A stretch of DNA of 64,000 nt from Cryobacterium algoricola (GCF_004402485.1 NZ_SOFG01000004.1:310001-374000); one strand, 5' to 3'. Shown: positions 52,906 to 62,097, counted from the stretch's first letter. Made by a program: numbers and translations. The notes: generated from the letters alone by a model not told the origin.

Positions 52906-55284
52906 CTATTCGCGGTCGAAGACGAGGCCGGTGCGTCGCGCGTACCGGTACATGAGCTCGATGCCCGCCGCTCCGAGGGCTCCGACGCCGATCCCGAAGA
53001 GCAGGGGGAGGTCGAGCCGCACGTCGATGACGAAGAACACCCTGCTGAACGGGATCGTGCACGCGAGCACCATGGCGGCGGCCATCCCCGTGACGAGGGC
53101 GAGGCGGGGCCCGGTGAGCGGCCGGGCGAGCACGCAGAGGATCCAGAGGGAGACGACGAAGAGGGAGATGGTCGTGACGCTCCGCGCCTCGTGGAGCGGG
53201 ATCCTGCCGTGGAGGACGATGAAGGTCACGAGTGCGGTCGCGGCGGCGATGGCGCCGGTCGGCACGGCGTAGCGAATGATGCGGCGCAGGACGCCGGGGG
53301 TGTAGATCCGCCGGTTGGGCGCGAGCGCGAGCACGAATGCGGGGATGCCGATCGCGAGGCCGGAGACGAGGGTCAACTGCCGCGGCAGGAAGGGGAACGG
53401 CAGGGCGAGCAGCGACGTCGTGAGCGCGATCAGGATGCCGTAGACCGTCTTGGAGAGGAACAGGTTGGCGACGCGTTCGACGTTGGCGATGACCCGGCGG
53501 CCGAGGCCGAGCACCTCGGGGAGGCGGTCGAAGCGATTGTCGAGCAGGACGAGACGCGACGCTGCCTTCGTCGCCGGCGTCGCGGAACCCATCGCGATGC
53601 CGAGGTCGGCATCCTTGATCGCCATCGCGTCGTTGACGCCGTCTCCGGTCATGGCGACCGTGCGCCCCTCTCCCTGCAACAGGGCGACGGCCGTCCGTTT
53701 CTGTTCCGGGCTCACGCGTCCGAACAGGCTCGCGGTCGTCAGCGCCGCGGCGAGGGCCTCATCGTCGGCGAGCTCCGCCGCGTTGATGGTCTCACCGCCG
53801 ACGCCGAGCTGGCGTGCGATCGCCGCGACCGTCACGGGGTTGTCCCCGCTCATCACGATCACGCGCACCCCCTGCGCCGCAAAGTACCGCAGCGTCTCCG
53901 CGGCGTGTGGTCGCACGGATTCCCTGAACACGACGAGGCAGACCGGCTCGAGAACGCATTCCTCGGGGTCGACGGCGCCGTCCAGGGCCGCCGTGTCGGC
54001 CAGGCGCACGAGTGCGATGGTGCGGCGACCTTCCGCGGCGATGACGGATGCCGCGGCGAGCGATTCGGGGTGCGCCGCGAGCAGCCGCTCGGGAGCGCCG
54101 AGAAGCCAGGATGCGGCTGCGCCCGGGCCTGCGAGGGTCAGGCCGCTGAACTTGCGGGCGGAGCTGAACGGAAGCCGAGCGCTCACGACGGCTTGGCCCG
54201 GGTCGAAGTGGGAACCGAGCGCCCGCGCGGTGAGGTTGGCGGCATCATCCGTGCCGAAGACGCCGAGCACGAGCCGCGCATCCGCTTCGTGGGCGGCGGA
54301 CTGCACGACGAGCCGGTCGAACTCGAGCTTGCCGCTTGTCAGGGTTCCGGTCTTGTCGAGGCAGAGCACGTCGACGCGGGCGAGCACCTCGACGGCGGCG
54401 AGTTCCTCGATGAGGACCTTGTGCCTGGCGAGCTGAACCGCGGCGAGGCCGAAGGCCAGGCTGATCAGCAGCACGAGCCCTTCGGGAATCATGCCGACGA
54501 CGCCGGCGACCGAGTCCCGCAGGGCGCTCCGCCACGGCCCGTCGATCCCGGTGAAGAGGGAGTCCAGACCGCCGTATGCCGCGATCCGGCCGATCAGGGT
54601 GAGCAGGATCACGGGGCCGAGCAGCCAGGACAGCACGACGAGGATCCGGTTGGTCGCCGCCCGCAACTCGGAGTGCACGAGGGAGTGCCGCCGGATCTCG
54701 GCGGTGAGCCGGTTCGCGTACGACGCGGCGCCGACGTGCGTCAGCCGTGCGTACCCGGAGCCGCCCGAGACGTACGAGCCGGACAGGAGCTCGTCCCCGA
54801 CGACCTTGACGACGGGATCGGACTCCCCGGTCAGCAGGGATTCGTCGGCGACGAGATCGTCGCCCTGGAGGACAACGGCGTCCGCAGGGATCTGGTCACC
54901 CGGCCGCAGGATGATCACGTCGTCCTGGACGACGAGTCCGAGCGGGACGATGTGCGCCAGGCCGTCACGCTTGACCGCGACTTCGGGGATGGCCAAGAGA
55001 GCGAGGCGGTCGAGCACGACCTTGGCCCGTACCTCCTGCACGATCCCGATGAGCGCGTTGGCGACGACGATGATGTAGAACAGGCCGTCCCGGTAGTCAC
55101 CGAGCACGGCGACCGCGATGAAGCAGACCGTGAGGATCGCGTTGAACAGGGTGAAGACGTTCTCGCGCAGGATGTCGGCGATGGTGCGCGACGTTGGCTG
55201 GCCGGCATCGTTGCCCCTGCCGTCGGCGAGTCGTTCGGCGACCTGGGTAGTGCTCAGCCCGTCGAGCGGGATTGTTTCGCTCAT
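52906..55284 (-). CDS. P-type cation-transporting ATPase (CtpE-like)
   Basis: 792 residues. Phosphorylation site Asp310 in CLDKTGTLTSG; actuator loop DESLLTGESDPV; membrane motif VGMIPEGLVLLISL with PEGL, the type seen in CtpE-like and type II/III pumps rather than the CPx motif of heavy-metal pumps; hinge MTGDGVNDAMAIKDAD. Eight to ten membrane segments. Mycobacterial CtpE is reported to transport calcium, but the ion here is not certain. Last gene of the dut-DUF3710-DUF3159 group. Confidence 0.9.
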   Translation of the reverse strand: MSETIPLDGLSTTQVAERLADGRGNDAGQPTSRTIADILRENVFTLFNAILTVCFIAVAVLGDYRDGLFYIIVVANALIGIVQEVRAKVVLDRLALLAIPEVAVKRDGLAHIVPLGLVVQDDVIILRPGDQIPADAVVLQGDDLVADESLLTGESDPVVKVVGDELLSGSYVSGGSGYARLTHVGAASYANRLTAEIRRHSLVHSELRAATNRILVVLSWLLGPVILLTLIGRIAAYGGLDSLFTGIDGPWRSALRDSVAGVVGMIPEGLVLLISLAFGLAAVQLARHKVLIEELAAVEVLARVDVLCLDKTGTLTSGKLEFDRLVVQSAAHEADARLVLGVFGTDDAANLTARALGSHFDPGQAVVSARLPFSSARKFSGLTLAGPGAAASWLLGAPERLLAAHPESLAAASVIAAEGRRTIALVRLADTAALDGAVDPEECVLEPVCLVVFRESVRPHAAETLRYFAAQGVRVIVMSGDNPVTVAAIARQLGVGGETINAAELADDEALAAALTTASLFGRVSPEQKRTAVALLQGEGRTVAMTGDGVNDAMAIKDADLGIAMGSATPATKAASRLVLLDNRFDRLPEVLGLGRRVIANVERVANLFLSKTVYGILIALTTSLLALPFPFLPRQLTLVSGLAIGIPAFVLALAPNRRIYTPGVLRRIIRYAVPTGAIAAATALVTFIVLHGRIPLHEARSVTTISLFVVSLWILCVLARPLTGPRLALVTGMAAAMVLACTIPFSRVFFVIDVRLDLPLLFGIGVGALGAAGIELMYRYARRTGLVFDRE

Positions 55285-55321
55285 TGCTCGAGGCCGGTCA
55301 CGCCGCTGCGGCAGTCATGGA

Positions 55322-56110
55322 TCAGTTCCCGGTTCCACCGTCGGCCGGCGGGTTCGGACGGTAGACCGACCGCACCATGAGCCACGACACGATGAGGAGC
55401 GGCGCGTACAGCGGGATGCCCATCAGGAGCTTCGTCGCGCCGAGCCAGGCGACGTTCCCCGTGTAGTAGAGGGGCAGTTCCACGGCGAGGCGCAGGAGGA
55501 ACAGACCGGCCCAGAGGACGGTCAGCAGGGTCAGCACCCGGCGCTTCGACGGGTCGGACCGCCAGTTCACGCCGTCACCGACCAGGAAGCCGACGGCGAG
55601 GCCGATGAGCGGCCACCCCACGACGATCGAGATCACGAGAGCTCCGCCGTACGCTCCGTTGATCCAGAAGCCCGAGAGGTAGAAGTCCTCCGGCTTACCG
55701 GAGAGCAGGGCGAGCACGGCGCTGATGCCGATGCCGACGAGCCCGCCGACCGCCTGCGTCACCGTCTGCCTGGCCATGATTCGCAGCCCGGCCATCACGA
55801 CGCCGATCACGATCGGGGCGACGAGGGACGGAATGAGGTCGCGGGTCAGGGTGTACGTCACGAGGAAGACGAGTCCGGGCACCACTGCCTCGACCAGGCC
55901 GCGGATGCCGCCCATCGCCGCGAGCAGGGCGTGGCCGCTGATCGGCGCCCCCTCCGCCGCTGGCGAGAAACCGGCACGCCGGGCCGCGGCCGCCATGCTT
56001 TCGGCGAACACGGCGTTCGGCGCGGCCACCGCAGGATCCGGCTGCGTCGGGTCCGGCCCGGTCGGGTGCGGGGTCTCCCGCTCGTCGCGGGAGGCTGGGT
56101 TGTCCGTCAT
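55322..56110 (-). CDS. DUF3159 membrane protein
   Basis: 262 residues, about six membrane segments after a 55-residue soluble, Pro-rich N-terminus. GIRGLVEAVVPGLVFLVTYTLTRDL (cut: GIRGLVEAVVPGLVF) and GWPLIGLAVGFLVGDG are conserved DUF3159 stretches. ATG start, 27 bases after DUF3710. Conserved in actinobacteria next to dut and DUF3710; function unknown. Confidence 0.88.
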   Translation of the reverse strand: MTDNPASRDERETPHPTGPDPTQPDPAVAAPNAVFAESMAAAARRAGFSPAAEGAPISGHALLAAMGGIRGLVEAVVPGLVFLVTYTLTRDLIPSLVAPIVIGVVMAGLRIMARQTVTQAVGGLVGIGISAVLALLSGKPEDFYLSGFWINGAYGGALVISIVVGWPLIGLAVGFLVGDGVNWRSDPSKRRVLTLLTVLWAGLFLLRLAVELPLYYTGNVAWLGATKLLMGIPLYAPLLIVSWLMVRSVYRPNPPADGGTGN

Positions 56111-56137
56111 GTCGGGGCGATCTTCCTGGCGGTCGGG

Positions 56138-56767
56138 TCAGGCGTCTGCGGGCTCTGCGGGGCCGGCGGGCGTGACCGGCATGCGCAGCGGGATCAGGTC
56201 GCGCGGCGGCATCGGTGCGGACCCCCGCACGACGACGATGCTGCGGAAGAGGTCCTCGATCTGGGCGGCGGCGTCCGGGTTGATGGCGCCTTCGCCCGCG
56301 ATCACGCCGCGGAGGAACCAGCGGGGCCCGTCGACGCCGATGAAGCGGGCGAGCCTGCTGGTTTCGGAGGCGTCCTGGCCGGTCGCGACGGGGATCTCGG
56401 CGACGAGCTCCGGTCCGAACGGGCCTTCGCGCAGGGTCGTCGTGCCGCCCTGCTTGCCGATCTGGTCCGCGATCTGGTCGCGGATCTCGTGCCAGAGGCC
56501 GCTGGACCGGGGTGCGGCGAACGGCTGCACCTGCAAGGTCGAACCGGCGTAGTCGAGGCCGATGGCCACGACCCGCTTGCTGCCCTCTTCGATCTCGAGG
56601 CGCAGGTGCAGGCCCTCACGCGGGAGCACCTTGACGCCGCCGAGGTCGACGTACGGTCGAACCGGGTTCGCCTCGCTCTCGTCGAGGGGTCCCTCTGTCT
56701 CGCGGTCCTCTGGCGCCGACTTCGGCAGTGGTTCCGGGAATTGGTCCGCATTCGCGACGTCGGTCAC
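56138..56767 (-). CDS. DUF3710 family protein
   Basis: 209 residues. VQPFAAPRSSGLWHEIRDQI and LVAEIPVATGQDASETSRLARFIGVDGPRWFLRGVI (parts LARFIGVDGPRWFLRG) are characteristic. GTG start overlaps the dut stop by 4 bases. It is conserved with dut across actinobacteria (Rv2696c beside Rv2697c). No enzyme motif was seen; role unknown. Confidence 0.9.
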   Translation of the reverse strand: MTDVANADQFPEPLPKSAPEDRETEGPLDESEANPVRPYVDLGGVKVLPREGLHLRLEIEEGSKRVVAIGLDYAGSTLQVQPFAAPRSSGLWHEIRDQIADQIGKQGGTTTLREGPFGPELVAEIPVATGQDASETSRLARFIGVDGPRWFLRGVIAGEGAINPDAAAQIEDLFRSIVVVRGSAPMPPRDLIPLRMPVTPAGPAEPADA

Positions 56768-57252
56768 GGGGTGTCTCCTGACATTGGTGAGCCGGCGGGC
56801 TGCCGGCCGGTTCCCGTTTCACGCACTCCGGTCGATCCGAAACCGCCCTCGCCGCGCTGGCTGTCCGGCAGCCGGTCGACGGGAATGAAGGCGGCCCGGG
56901 AGACGGGGGTGACGATGATCTGGGCAATGCGATCGCCCACGGCGATCGCAAAAGATTCGGTCTGGTCGGTGTTGAGCAGCGACACCTTGATTTCGCCGCG
57001 GTAGCCGGCGTCGACGGTACCCGGCGAGTTCACGATCGTGATGCCGTGCTTGGCCGCGAGGCCGCTGCGGGGCACGATGAACGCCGCGTAACCGTCCGGG
57101 AGGGCGATCGACACGCCGGTGCCGACCAGGGCACGCTCACCGGGGGCGAGGACCAGCTCATCCGCAGAGTGCAGATCGGCTCCGGCGTCGCCCGGATGCG
57201 CGTACCGCGGAACGATGGATGCGGTAATCAACACTTCGACGCTTTCTGCCAC
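56764..57252 (-). CDS. dut: dUTP diphosphatase
   Basis: Trimeric dUTPase that keeps uracil out of DNA and supplies dUMP. 162 residues. The five motifs are present: HPGDAGADL (about 19-27), PRSGLAAKHG (61-70), NSPGTVDAGYRGEI with Asp81, GDRIAQII and the P-loop-like RGEGGFGSTG (133-142). GTG at 57252 is six bases after a -10-like TACCCT, so the mRNA may be leaderless; the longer in-frame extension is not conserved. Confidence 0.96.
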   Translation of the reverse strand: MAESVEVLITASIVPRYAHPGDAGADLHSADELVLAPGERALVGTGVSIALPDGYAAFIVPRSGLAAKHGITIVNSPGTVDAGYRGEIKVSLLNTDQTESFAIAVGDRIAQIIVTPVSRAAFIPVDRLPDSQRGEGGFGSTGVRETGTGRQPAGSPMSGDTP

Positions 57253-57290
57253 GTGTCGAGGGTAGTGCAGAAGTCTGATCGAATAGAGCC

Positions 57291-57746
57291 ATGCCTGAAT
57301 ATCGTGAAAAACTCTGGGCCTCACCAGCCCCATTCCTCGCGACCGCCCTGCTGATACCGGCGAGCATCCTCGTTTTCGCACCGATCTCGATGTTCTGGGG
57401 AATCATCGTCGCCATCGTGCTCTACGGCGCCGCTGTCCTCACTCTGCTGCTGACGGCTCCCGTCGTGTCCGTGACGGACGGTGTCTTCACGGCGGGTCGC
57501 GCGCGAATAACAACGGAGCTCGTCGGGGAGGCCGTTGCGTTCGAGGCTTCGGAAGCGACGCTCGAGCGCGGGCGCAGGCTCGACGCGCGGGCCTGGTTGT
57601 TGATCAGGGGCTGGATCGGCCCCGTCGTTCGGGTACCGATCGAGGATCCCCGGGATCCGGCACCGTACTGGCTCGTCTCGACACGTCACCCAACGACGTT
57701 GGCCGCCGCGATCAATGGATCACGACGGCCGGCATCAAGTAACTAA
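57291..57746 (+). CDS. DUF3093 family membrane protein
   Basis: 151 residues. Two N-terminal membrane segments (FLATALLIPASILVFAPISMF; GIIVAIVLYGAAVLTLLL) followed by an external/cytosolic domain with RGWIGPVVRVPIEDPRDPAPYWLVSTRHP (parts VRVPIEDPRDPAPYWLVSTR), the DUF3093 signature. ATG start 38 bases from the divergent dut start. Function unknown; conserved next to dut in actinobacteria. Confidence 0.88.
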   Translation: MPEYREKLWASPAPFLATALLIPASILVFAPISMFWGIIVAIVLYGAAVLTLLLTAPVVSVTDGVFTAGRARITTELVGEAVAFEASEATLERGRRLDARAWLLIRGWIGPVVRVPIEDPRDPAPYWLVSTRHPTTLAAAINGSRRPASSN

Positions 57747-57755
57747 AACGCGCTT

Positions 57756-58049
57756 TTAGGAGTCGCACTCCAGGCAGACCGGGCCGAGCTTGGTCTCGTG
57801 CGACATCTGCGAACGGTGCTTCACGAGGAAGCACTCTACGCAGGTGAATTCATCGGCCTGCGGGGGCAGGACGACGACATCGAGGTCGAGGTCGGACAGA
57901 TCGGCACCGGGTAAATCGAACCCACCGGGGTTGTCTGAGTCGTCTACATCCACGACGCCAGACATCTTGTCCGGTACGCGCTCCTTGAGGGCCTCAATCG
58001 ACTCAGAGTCGTCTTCGGACTTTCGGGGTGCGTCGTAATCGGTTGCCAT
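57756..58049 (-). CDS. DUF4193 zinc-ribbon protein
   Basis: 97 residues. MATDYDAPRK opening, an acidic middle, and a C-terminal zinc ribbon CVECFLVKHRSQM...GPVCLECDS (two CxxC pairs). Conserved in actinobacteria beside DUF3093. ATG at 58049 chosen; one more ATG lies two codons upstream. Function unknown. Confidence 0.9.
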   Translation of the reverse strand: MATDYDAPRKSEDDSESIEALKERVPDKMSGVVDVDDSDNPGGFDLPGADLSDLDLDVVVLPPQADEFTCVECFLVKHRSQMSHETKLGPVCLECDS

Positions 58050-58243
58050 GCCCATCCATTCATTTAATGCCGATTAACGAAATCAGCGGGCACAGTTTGC
58101 AACAATCCCGAAGGAATAGCAAACCGCCGCCGCTGATTACTTCGGCTGAGTGGTCAACTTACGGCACGCCCGGCGTATTCCCCGGAATGAGGGGCGTTCC
58201 ATGACAGTGTTGGCGGATCAGTGATCGCGAGAGGGCTTTCGCC

Positions 58244-59359
58244 ATGCAGGATTTGAAGGTAATCGGAGTAGAGAACGGCGCGCTGCTTGCAGCGAGCGAG
58301 GATGGTGACCGTTTTCGGATCCCCATCGACGAGGTTCTCCAGTCCCGGCTTCGCCAGAGCCAGATAGAACACACCCCGAAGACGAAGCTGTCCCCGAGGG
58401 ACGTGCAGGCGCACATCCGCGCCGGAATGTCGGCAGAGGACGTCGCCGCCGTGACGGGTGCCCCGATCGACTTCGTGCGCCGTTTCGAGGGCCCCGTGGT
58501 CGCCGAACGCGAGTACATCGTCTCGTGCGCCCTCGGCGTGCCCGTCCACACCGCGATCGAGCCGGATCCCGGAGAGGGGCCCGCGACGTTCGGCGGAGTG
58601 ATCCGCGAGCGTCTCGCATCCCTGGGAGCGACGGACGAGCGTTGGGCGAGCTGGAAGGAACCCGGCGCAGGCTGGATCGTCAAGCTCGCCTTCACCGCCG
58701 ACGATATCGACCACGATGCCCGCTGGTCCTTCGAACCGAAGAAGAACGCCCTCTCCCCGCTGGGCAACGAGGCCATCGCCCTCTCCCAGCAGGGCGAGCT
58801 CAAGGGCGCCCTCATCCCCCGTCTCCGTGCGGTCGGTGCGGAGACGAGCCCTGCAGACGTGTCCCGCTTCGACAGCGGCGCGTTCACGTTCAAGGAATCA
58901 CTCGCGGACGAGCTCATGAACGACACCGCGCCCCAACTGGACCCGATCCCCTATTCCCGATCCGCCGGAACGACGGACGCCGTGTCCAAGGCCGCGATCA
59001 AGCGCGCCGCGGAACCGCCCAAGAGCCTGAGCGAGACCGCCGACCTGCTCGAGTCACTGCGTCGCCGCCGCGGTGAGCGTGAAGCCGCCGTACTCGGTTC
59101 CGGTGCGCTCACCCCGGAACCGCGGAGCGAAACGCCGGCACCGAGCGGCCCGCGACTCATCGACGACCCGGCGCAGGCATCCGTCGCCGACACCCCGGTC
59201 GAGGCGCCGCGCACCGACCCGACCCGCAATGCCTGGGCCTCCCAGGCCGCGACCGGGCAGCCGCGGAACACCGGCAACCTCGGCAAGCGCGGACGTGCAT
59301 CGATGCCGAGCTGGGACGAGATCGTCTTCGGTGCCCGCACCGACGACGACCTCGCCTGA
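58244..59359 (+). CDS. sepH: Septation protein SepH
   Basis: FtsZ-binding cell-division protein of actinobacteria. 371 residues. The conserved N-terminal domain (MQDLKVIGVENGALLAASEDGDRFRIPI, cut as MQDLKVIGVENGALL) includes a helix-turn-helix-like stretch AGMSAEDVAAVTGAPIDFVRRFEGP (parts AEDVAAVTGAPIDFVRRFEG); a Pro/Ser/Ala-rich linker follows and the C-terminus ends with the conserved RASMPSWDEIVFGAR. ATG start with GAGGG upstream. Confidence 0.93.
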   Translation: MQDLKVIGVENGALLAASEDGDRFRIPIDEVLQSRLRQSQIEHTPKTKLSPRDVQAHIRAGMSAEDVAAVTGAPIDFVRRFEGPVVAEREYIVSCALGVPVHTAIEPDPGEGPATFGGVIRERLASLGATDERWASWKEPGAGWIVKLAFTADDIDHDARWSFEPKKNALSPLGNEAIALSQQGELKGALIPRLRAVGAETSPADVSRFDSGAFTFKESLADELMNDTAPQLDPIPYSRSAGTTDAVSKAAIKRAAEPPKSLSETADLLESLRRRRGEREAAVLGSGALTPEPRSETPAPSGPRLIDDPAQASVADTPVEAPRTDPTRNAWASQAATGQPRNTGNLGKRGRASMPSWDEIVFGARTDDDLA

Positions 59360-59482
59360 GCGCCGCGCGCCCTTTCCGCCGTTTCGCGCCAGGCATGCGT
59401 GGCGCGAAACGGCTGAACCGCCGCGCGCGGTCCGTGGAGACTCCGCCGGGGACCCCGTCTAGCATTCTGTCGACCCCCTTGT

Positions 59483-59508
59483 TATAGTTTTATCGAACAT
59501 ACGTTCGA
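59483..59508 (+). promoter_or_regulatory. SOS-type promoter: -10 box and LexA box
   Basis: TATAGT (59483-59488) is followed by the perfect 16-base palindrome TCGAACATACGTTCGA (59493-59508), which matches the actinobacterial/Bacillus LexA consensus CGAACRNRYGTTCG. The box covers the expected transcription start, the classic position for LexA repression. Confidence 0.85.
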
Positions 59509-59528
59509 TGCGACAGGCGAGGTGGTCA

Positions 59529-59831
59529 GTGGTCCCGATCGACGCGCAGCACCCTGAACCCGTCAGGGTCACGACGGACAACGCGGGAGAGCCCCGCCGC
59601 ATCGTCTGGCGCGCGCGACGATTCCGGGTGACGGATACGCCGACGGCTCTCGTCGGTACCGCCGACTGGTGGCGACCCTTCGACCCATACACCTTCGGTG
59701 TGGGCCATCCGCCGCTCTGCATCGCCGGCTGGCGGTTCCAGGCGACGTCGGACGACGGCGAAACGCACGTCTTCGACGTGCGGCACGCTGCGGAGGACGA
59801 CGACTGGGTGCTGCTGCGCACGTTCGACTGA
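59529..59831 (+). CDS. DUF6504 family protein, SOS-controlled
   Basis: 100 residues. EPVRVTTDNAGEPRRIVWRARRFRV (parts GEPRRIVWRARRFRV), ADWWRP, GWRFQAT, ETHVFDVRHAAEDDDWVLLRTFD (parts VFDVRHAAEDDDWVLLRTFD) follow the DUF6504 pattern found in small proteins that accompany SOS mutasome genes in other Micrococcales. GTG at 59529 is preferred because GAGGTGG precedes it; the ATG at 59508 would lie inside the LexA box. Role unknown; damage-inducible by its promoter. Confidence 0.75.
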   Translation: MVPIDAQHPEPVRVTTDNAGEPRRIVWRARRFRVTDTPTALVGTADWWRPFDPYTFGVGHPPLCIAGWRFQATSDDGETHVFDVRHAAEDDDWVLLRTFD

Positions 59832-59863
59832 CCGGCCGATTCGAGAGTGTCCGCGCTCAGCGT

Positions 59864-59869
59864 CATACT
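59864..59869 (+). promoter_or_regulatory. -10-like box before the AlkZ-like gene
   Basis: CATACT ends six bases before the ATG at 59876, compatible with an internal leaderless promoter in addition to read-through from the SOS promoter. Confidence 0.4.
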
Positions 59870-59875
59870 GGCCGC

Positions 59876-61057
59876 ATGTCCACGCGCGCCTCCCGCTCCG
59901 ATGTCCTGCGCCTCCGCCTGCTGAGCCACGGGCTATCCGCGACCGCGACGGCGACCGGTGGCCTCGGCGGTCCGCTCGCCGTGGTCGAGCGGATGCTCGC
60001 GGTCCAGGCCCAGGATCTCCCCGCGGCCAGCTGGGCGATCGGGGTGCGCTCCCCCGGTACCGTCGCCGCCGACGTCACGGCCGCACTCGATGCCGGCTCG
60101 ATCGTGCGATCGTATCCGATGCGCGGGACCCTGCACCTGGTCCCGGCAACCGACGTCCGGTGGCTGCTCGACCTCACCGCAGAGAGGGTGCTCTCCTCGC
60201 TGGAGACCCGGCAGAGGCAACTCGGGCTCGACGCCACCATCGTGGCCTCGGCCGCTGTGGCCGCCACCGACCTCCTCTCCGGCGGCAGGCACCTCAGCCG
60301 CACCCCCTTCCTGGCCGGGCTGCGGTCCGCGGGGATCGACCCGGACGGCCAGCGCGGCTACCACCTGATCGTCTCCCTCGCGCTCGCGGGGCTCGTGGCG
60401 TGGGGGCCCCACCAGGACGGCCAGCCGGCCCTCGCCCTGCTCGACGAGTGGGCACCCGTGCAGCGCCGCCTGGATCGCGCTGAGGGACTCGCCGAATTCC
60501 TGATGCGCTACCTCGACGGCCACGGCCCGGCCACCCTGCGCGACTTCGTCGCGTGGACCCAGCTCACCGTCTCCGACGCCCGGGTCGCTCTCGCGGAAGC
60601 CGGCGACCGGCTGGAGGAGCTCGAGGTGGACGGGGAGTCCCTGCTCCTGCCCGTTGCGACGGAACGCGGGGTCCTCGGATCGAGGCCGGCGCAGCGCTCT
60701 CCCGTACTCGCACTGCCCGGCTTCGATGAGTACCTGCTCGGCTACCGCGACCGGTCGTACGTCGTGGCGAACGAGGACTTCCCGCGGGTCGTGCCCGGTC
60801 TCAACGGGATCTTCCTGCCGCTCATCGTCGCGGACGGCCGCGTGATCGGGACCTGGCGGAAGGAGACGACACGTACCAGGTCAGCGGGACCGACCGTCGC
60901 GGTCGAGGCGGCGCCGTTCAGTACCCTCAGCGCGCGGCGATCCACGGGCTTCGCCAGGGCAATCCGCGACTATTCCCGCTTCACCGGGATTCCCACCACG
61001 GTCACGCCCCCGGTTGCTCCCCCCCGGCGGAGCGAGCACGATATCCTGAACGGGTGA
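59876..61057 (+). CDS. HTH_42 / AlkZ-like winged-helix DNA glycosylase candidate
   Basis: 393 residues of the winged-helix DNA-binding domain (HTH_42) superfamily. LAVQAQDLPAASWAIGVR at about 41-58 holds the Q-phi-Q motif (Gln44, Gln46) that is catalytic in AlkZ and YcaQ/AlkX glycosylases, enzymes that unhook interstrand crosslinks or remove bulky alkyl adducts. GFDEYLLGYRDRS and GTWRK are conserved family motifs. Downstream of an SOS-controlled gene and overlapping the FUSC transporter gene by 4 bases. Activity is inferred from motif and context. Confidence 0.8.
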   Translation: MSTRASRSDVLRLRLLSHGLSATATATGGLGGPLAVVERMLAVQAQDLPAASWAIGVRSPGTVAADVTAALDAGSIVRSYPMRGTLHLVPATDVRWLLDLTAERVLSSLETRQRQLGLDATIVASAAVAATDLLSGGRHLSRTPFLAGLRSAGIDPDGQRGYHLIVSLALAGLVAWGPHQDGQPALALLDEWAPVQRRLDRAEGLAEFLMRYLDGHGPATLRDFVAWTQLTVSDARVALAEAGDRLEELEVDGESLLLPVATERGVLGSRPAQRSPVLALPGFDEYLLGYRDRSYVVANEDFPRVVPGLNGIFLPLIVADGRVIGTWRKETTRTRSAGPTVAVEAAPFSTLSARRSTGFARAIRDYSRFTGIPTTVTPPVAPPRRSEHDILNG

Positions 61058-62091
61058 GAATATCGGCCCGCGTTCGATCCTCGAGCCGGATTCCGTTGCT
61101 CCAGGCTGTGAAGACCTCACTCGCCGTCATGCTCGGCTGGGTACTGTCGCAAGGCCTCCTGCACACAGAGCTCCCGATCTTCGCCGCGATCGCAGCCCTC
61201 CTCGTCGTGCAGCCGAACATCAACCAGACCCTCGGCCGGGCGATCGAGCGCAGCCTCGGCGTCGTCGGTGGGGTGCTCGTCGCCTATGGCGTCGGCGTCG
61301 CGTTCGGCAAGTCGAGCTGGATCGTCCTGCTCGCGATCGTGTTCTGCATCCTGCTCGCCTGGGCGCTCCGACTGGCCCCGAGCTCGGCGAGCCAGATCCC
61401 GATCAGCGCCATGATGGTGCTCTCCATCGGGGCCACGACCCCGGAATACGCCAGGGACCGCATCATCGAGACAATGATCGGCGCCGCGGCCGCCCTGTTC
61501 GTGAACGCGCTCATCGTGCCGCCGGTGTTGCTCGCGCCCGCACACGACACGGTCATCCGCCTCGCGCGTGAAGTCGCGGACACCCTCGACCGTATCGTCG
61601 ACGCCTTGCGATTCCCGCAGACGCAGACCCAGATCGAGGAAATGATGATCAAGGCGCGGCTCTTGCGGCCGATGCTGAACAAGGCGGAAAAGGCGCTCAA
61701 ATCCGCGGAGGAGAGCCTGACCCTGAATCCACGCCACACCACGAATCGACGCCTGCTCGACGTGGACGAGGAGTTCTACAACCGGCTGACCTCTCTCGTG
61801 ACCCGGACGATCGGCATGACCAGGTCGCTCAGGGACCACTACGACCATTCGCTGCACCTCGAGCCGACCGTGCTCGCGATCACCGTCGAGCTCAGCCGCT
61901 CGGCGCACGACCTGCGACTGCTCGCCGCGGAGGCCGACTATCCCGATCGGGATCACCTGCCGGTCGCGGTCGAACCGCCCGCCCTCACCGAGCCGCTCCT
62001 GATCATGACGCCGCATCCGCAGCACTGGATCCTGATCGGTTCGCTCATGGAGGACCTCCGCAGGGTACGCGAGGAGATCAAGGGCGAATAG
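61054..62091 (+). CDS. FUSC/aromatic acid exporter-type membrane protein
   Basis: 345 residues. N-terminal membrane half with about four to six segments (TSLAVMLGWVLSQGLL; FAAIAALLVVQPNINQTLGRAIERSLG; IVLLAIVFCILLAWAL) and a long helical cytoplasmic half, the FUSC arrangement. GTG start overlaps the previous stop (GTGA), so the glycosylase and this protein are coupled. Family members export small aromatic compounds; substrate unknown. Ends at a hairpin. Confidence 0.85.
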   Translation: MRISARVRSSSRIPLLQAVKTSLAVMLGWVLSQGLLHTELPIFAAIAALLVVQPNINQTLGRAIERSLGVVGGVLVAYGVGVAFGKSSWIVLLAIVFCILLAWALRLAPSSASQIPISAMMVLSIGATTPEYARDRIIETMIGAAAALFVNALIVPPVLLAPAHDTVIRLAREVADTLDRIVDALRFPQTQTQIEEMMIKARLLRPMLNKAEKALKSAEESLTLNPRHTTNRRLLDVDEEFYNRLTSLVTRTIGMTRSLRDHYDHSLHLEPTVLAITVELSRSAHDLRLLAAEADYPDRDHLPVAVEPPALTEPLLIMTPHPQHWILIGSLMEDLRRVREEIKGE

Positions 62092-62097
62092 CCGAAA

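Noticed and set aside
52684..55380. 898-codon open frame on the plus strand opposite the P-type ATPase
   Set aside because: Shadow frame; the minus-strand ATPase has all family motifs.
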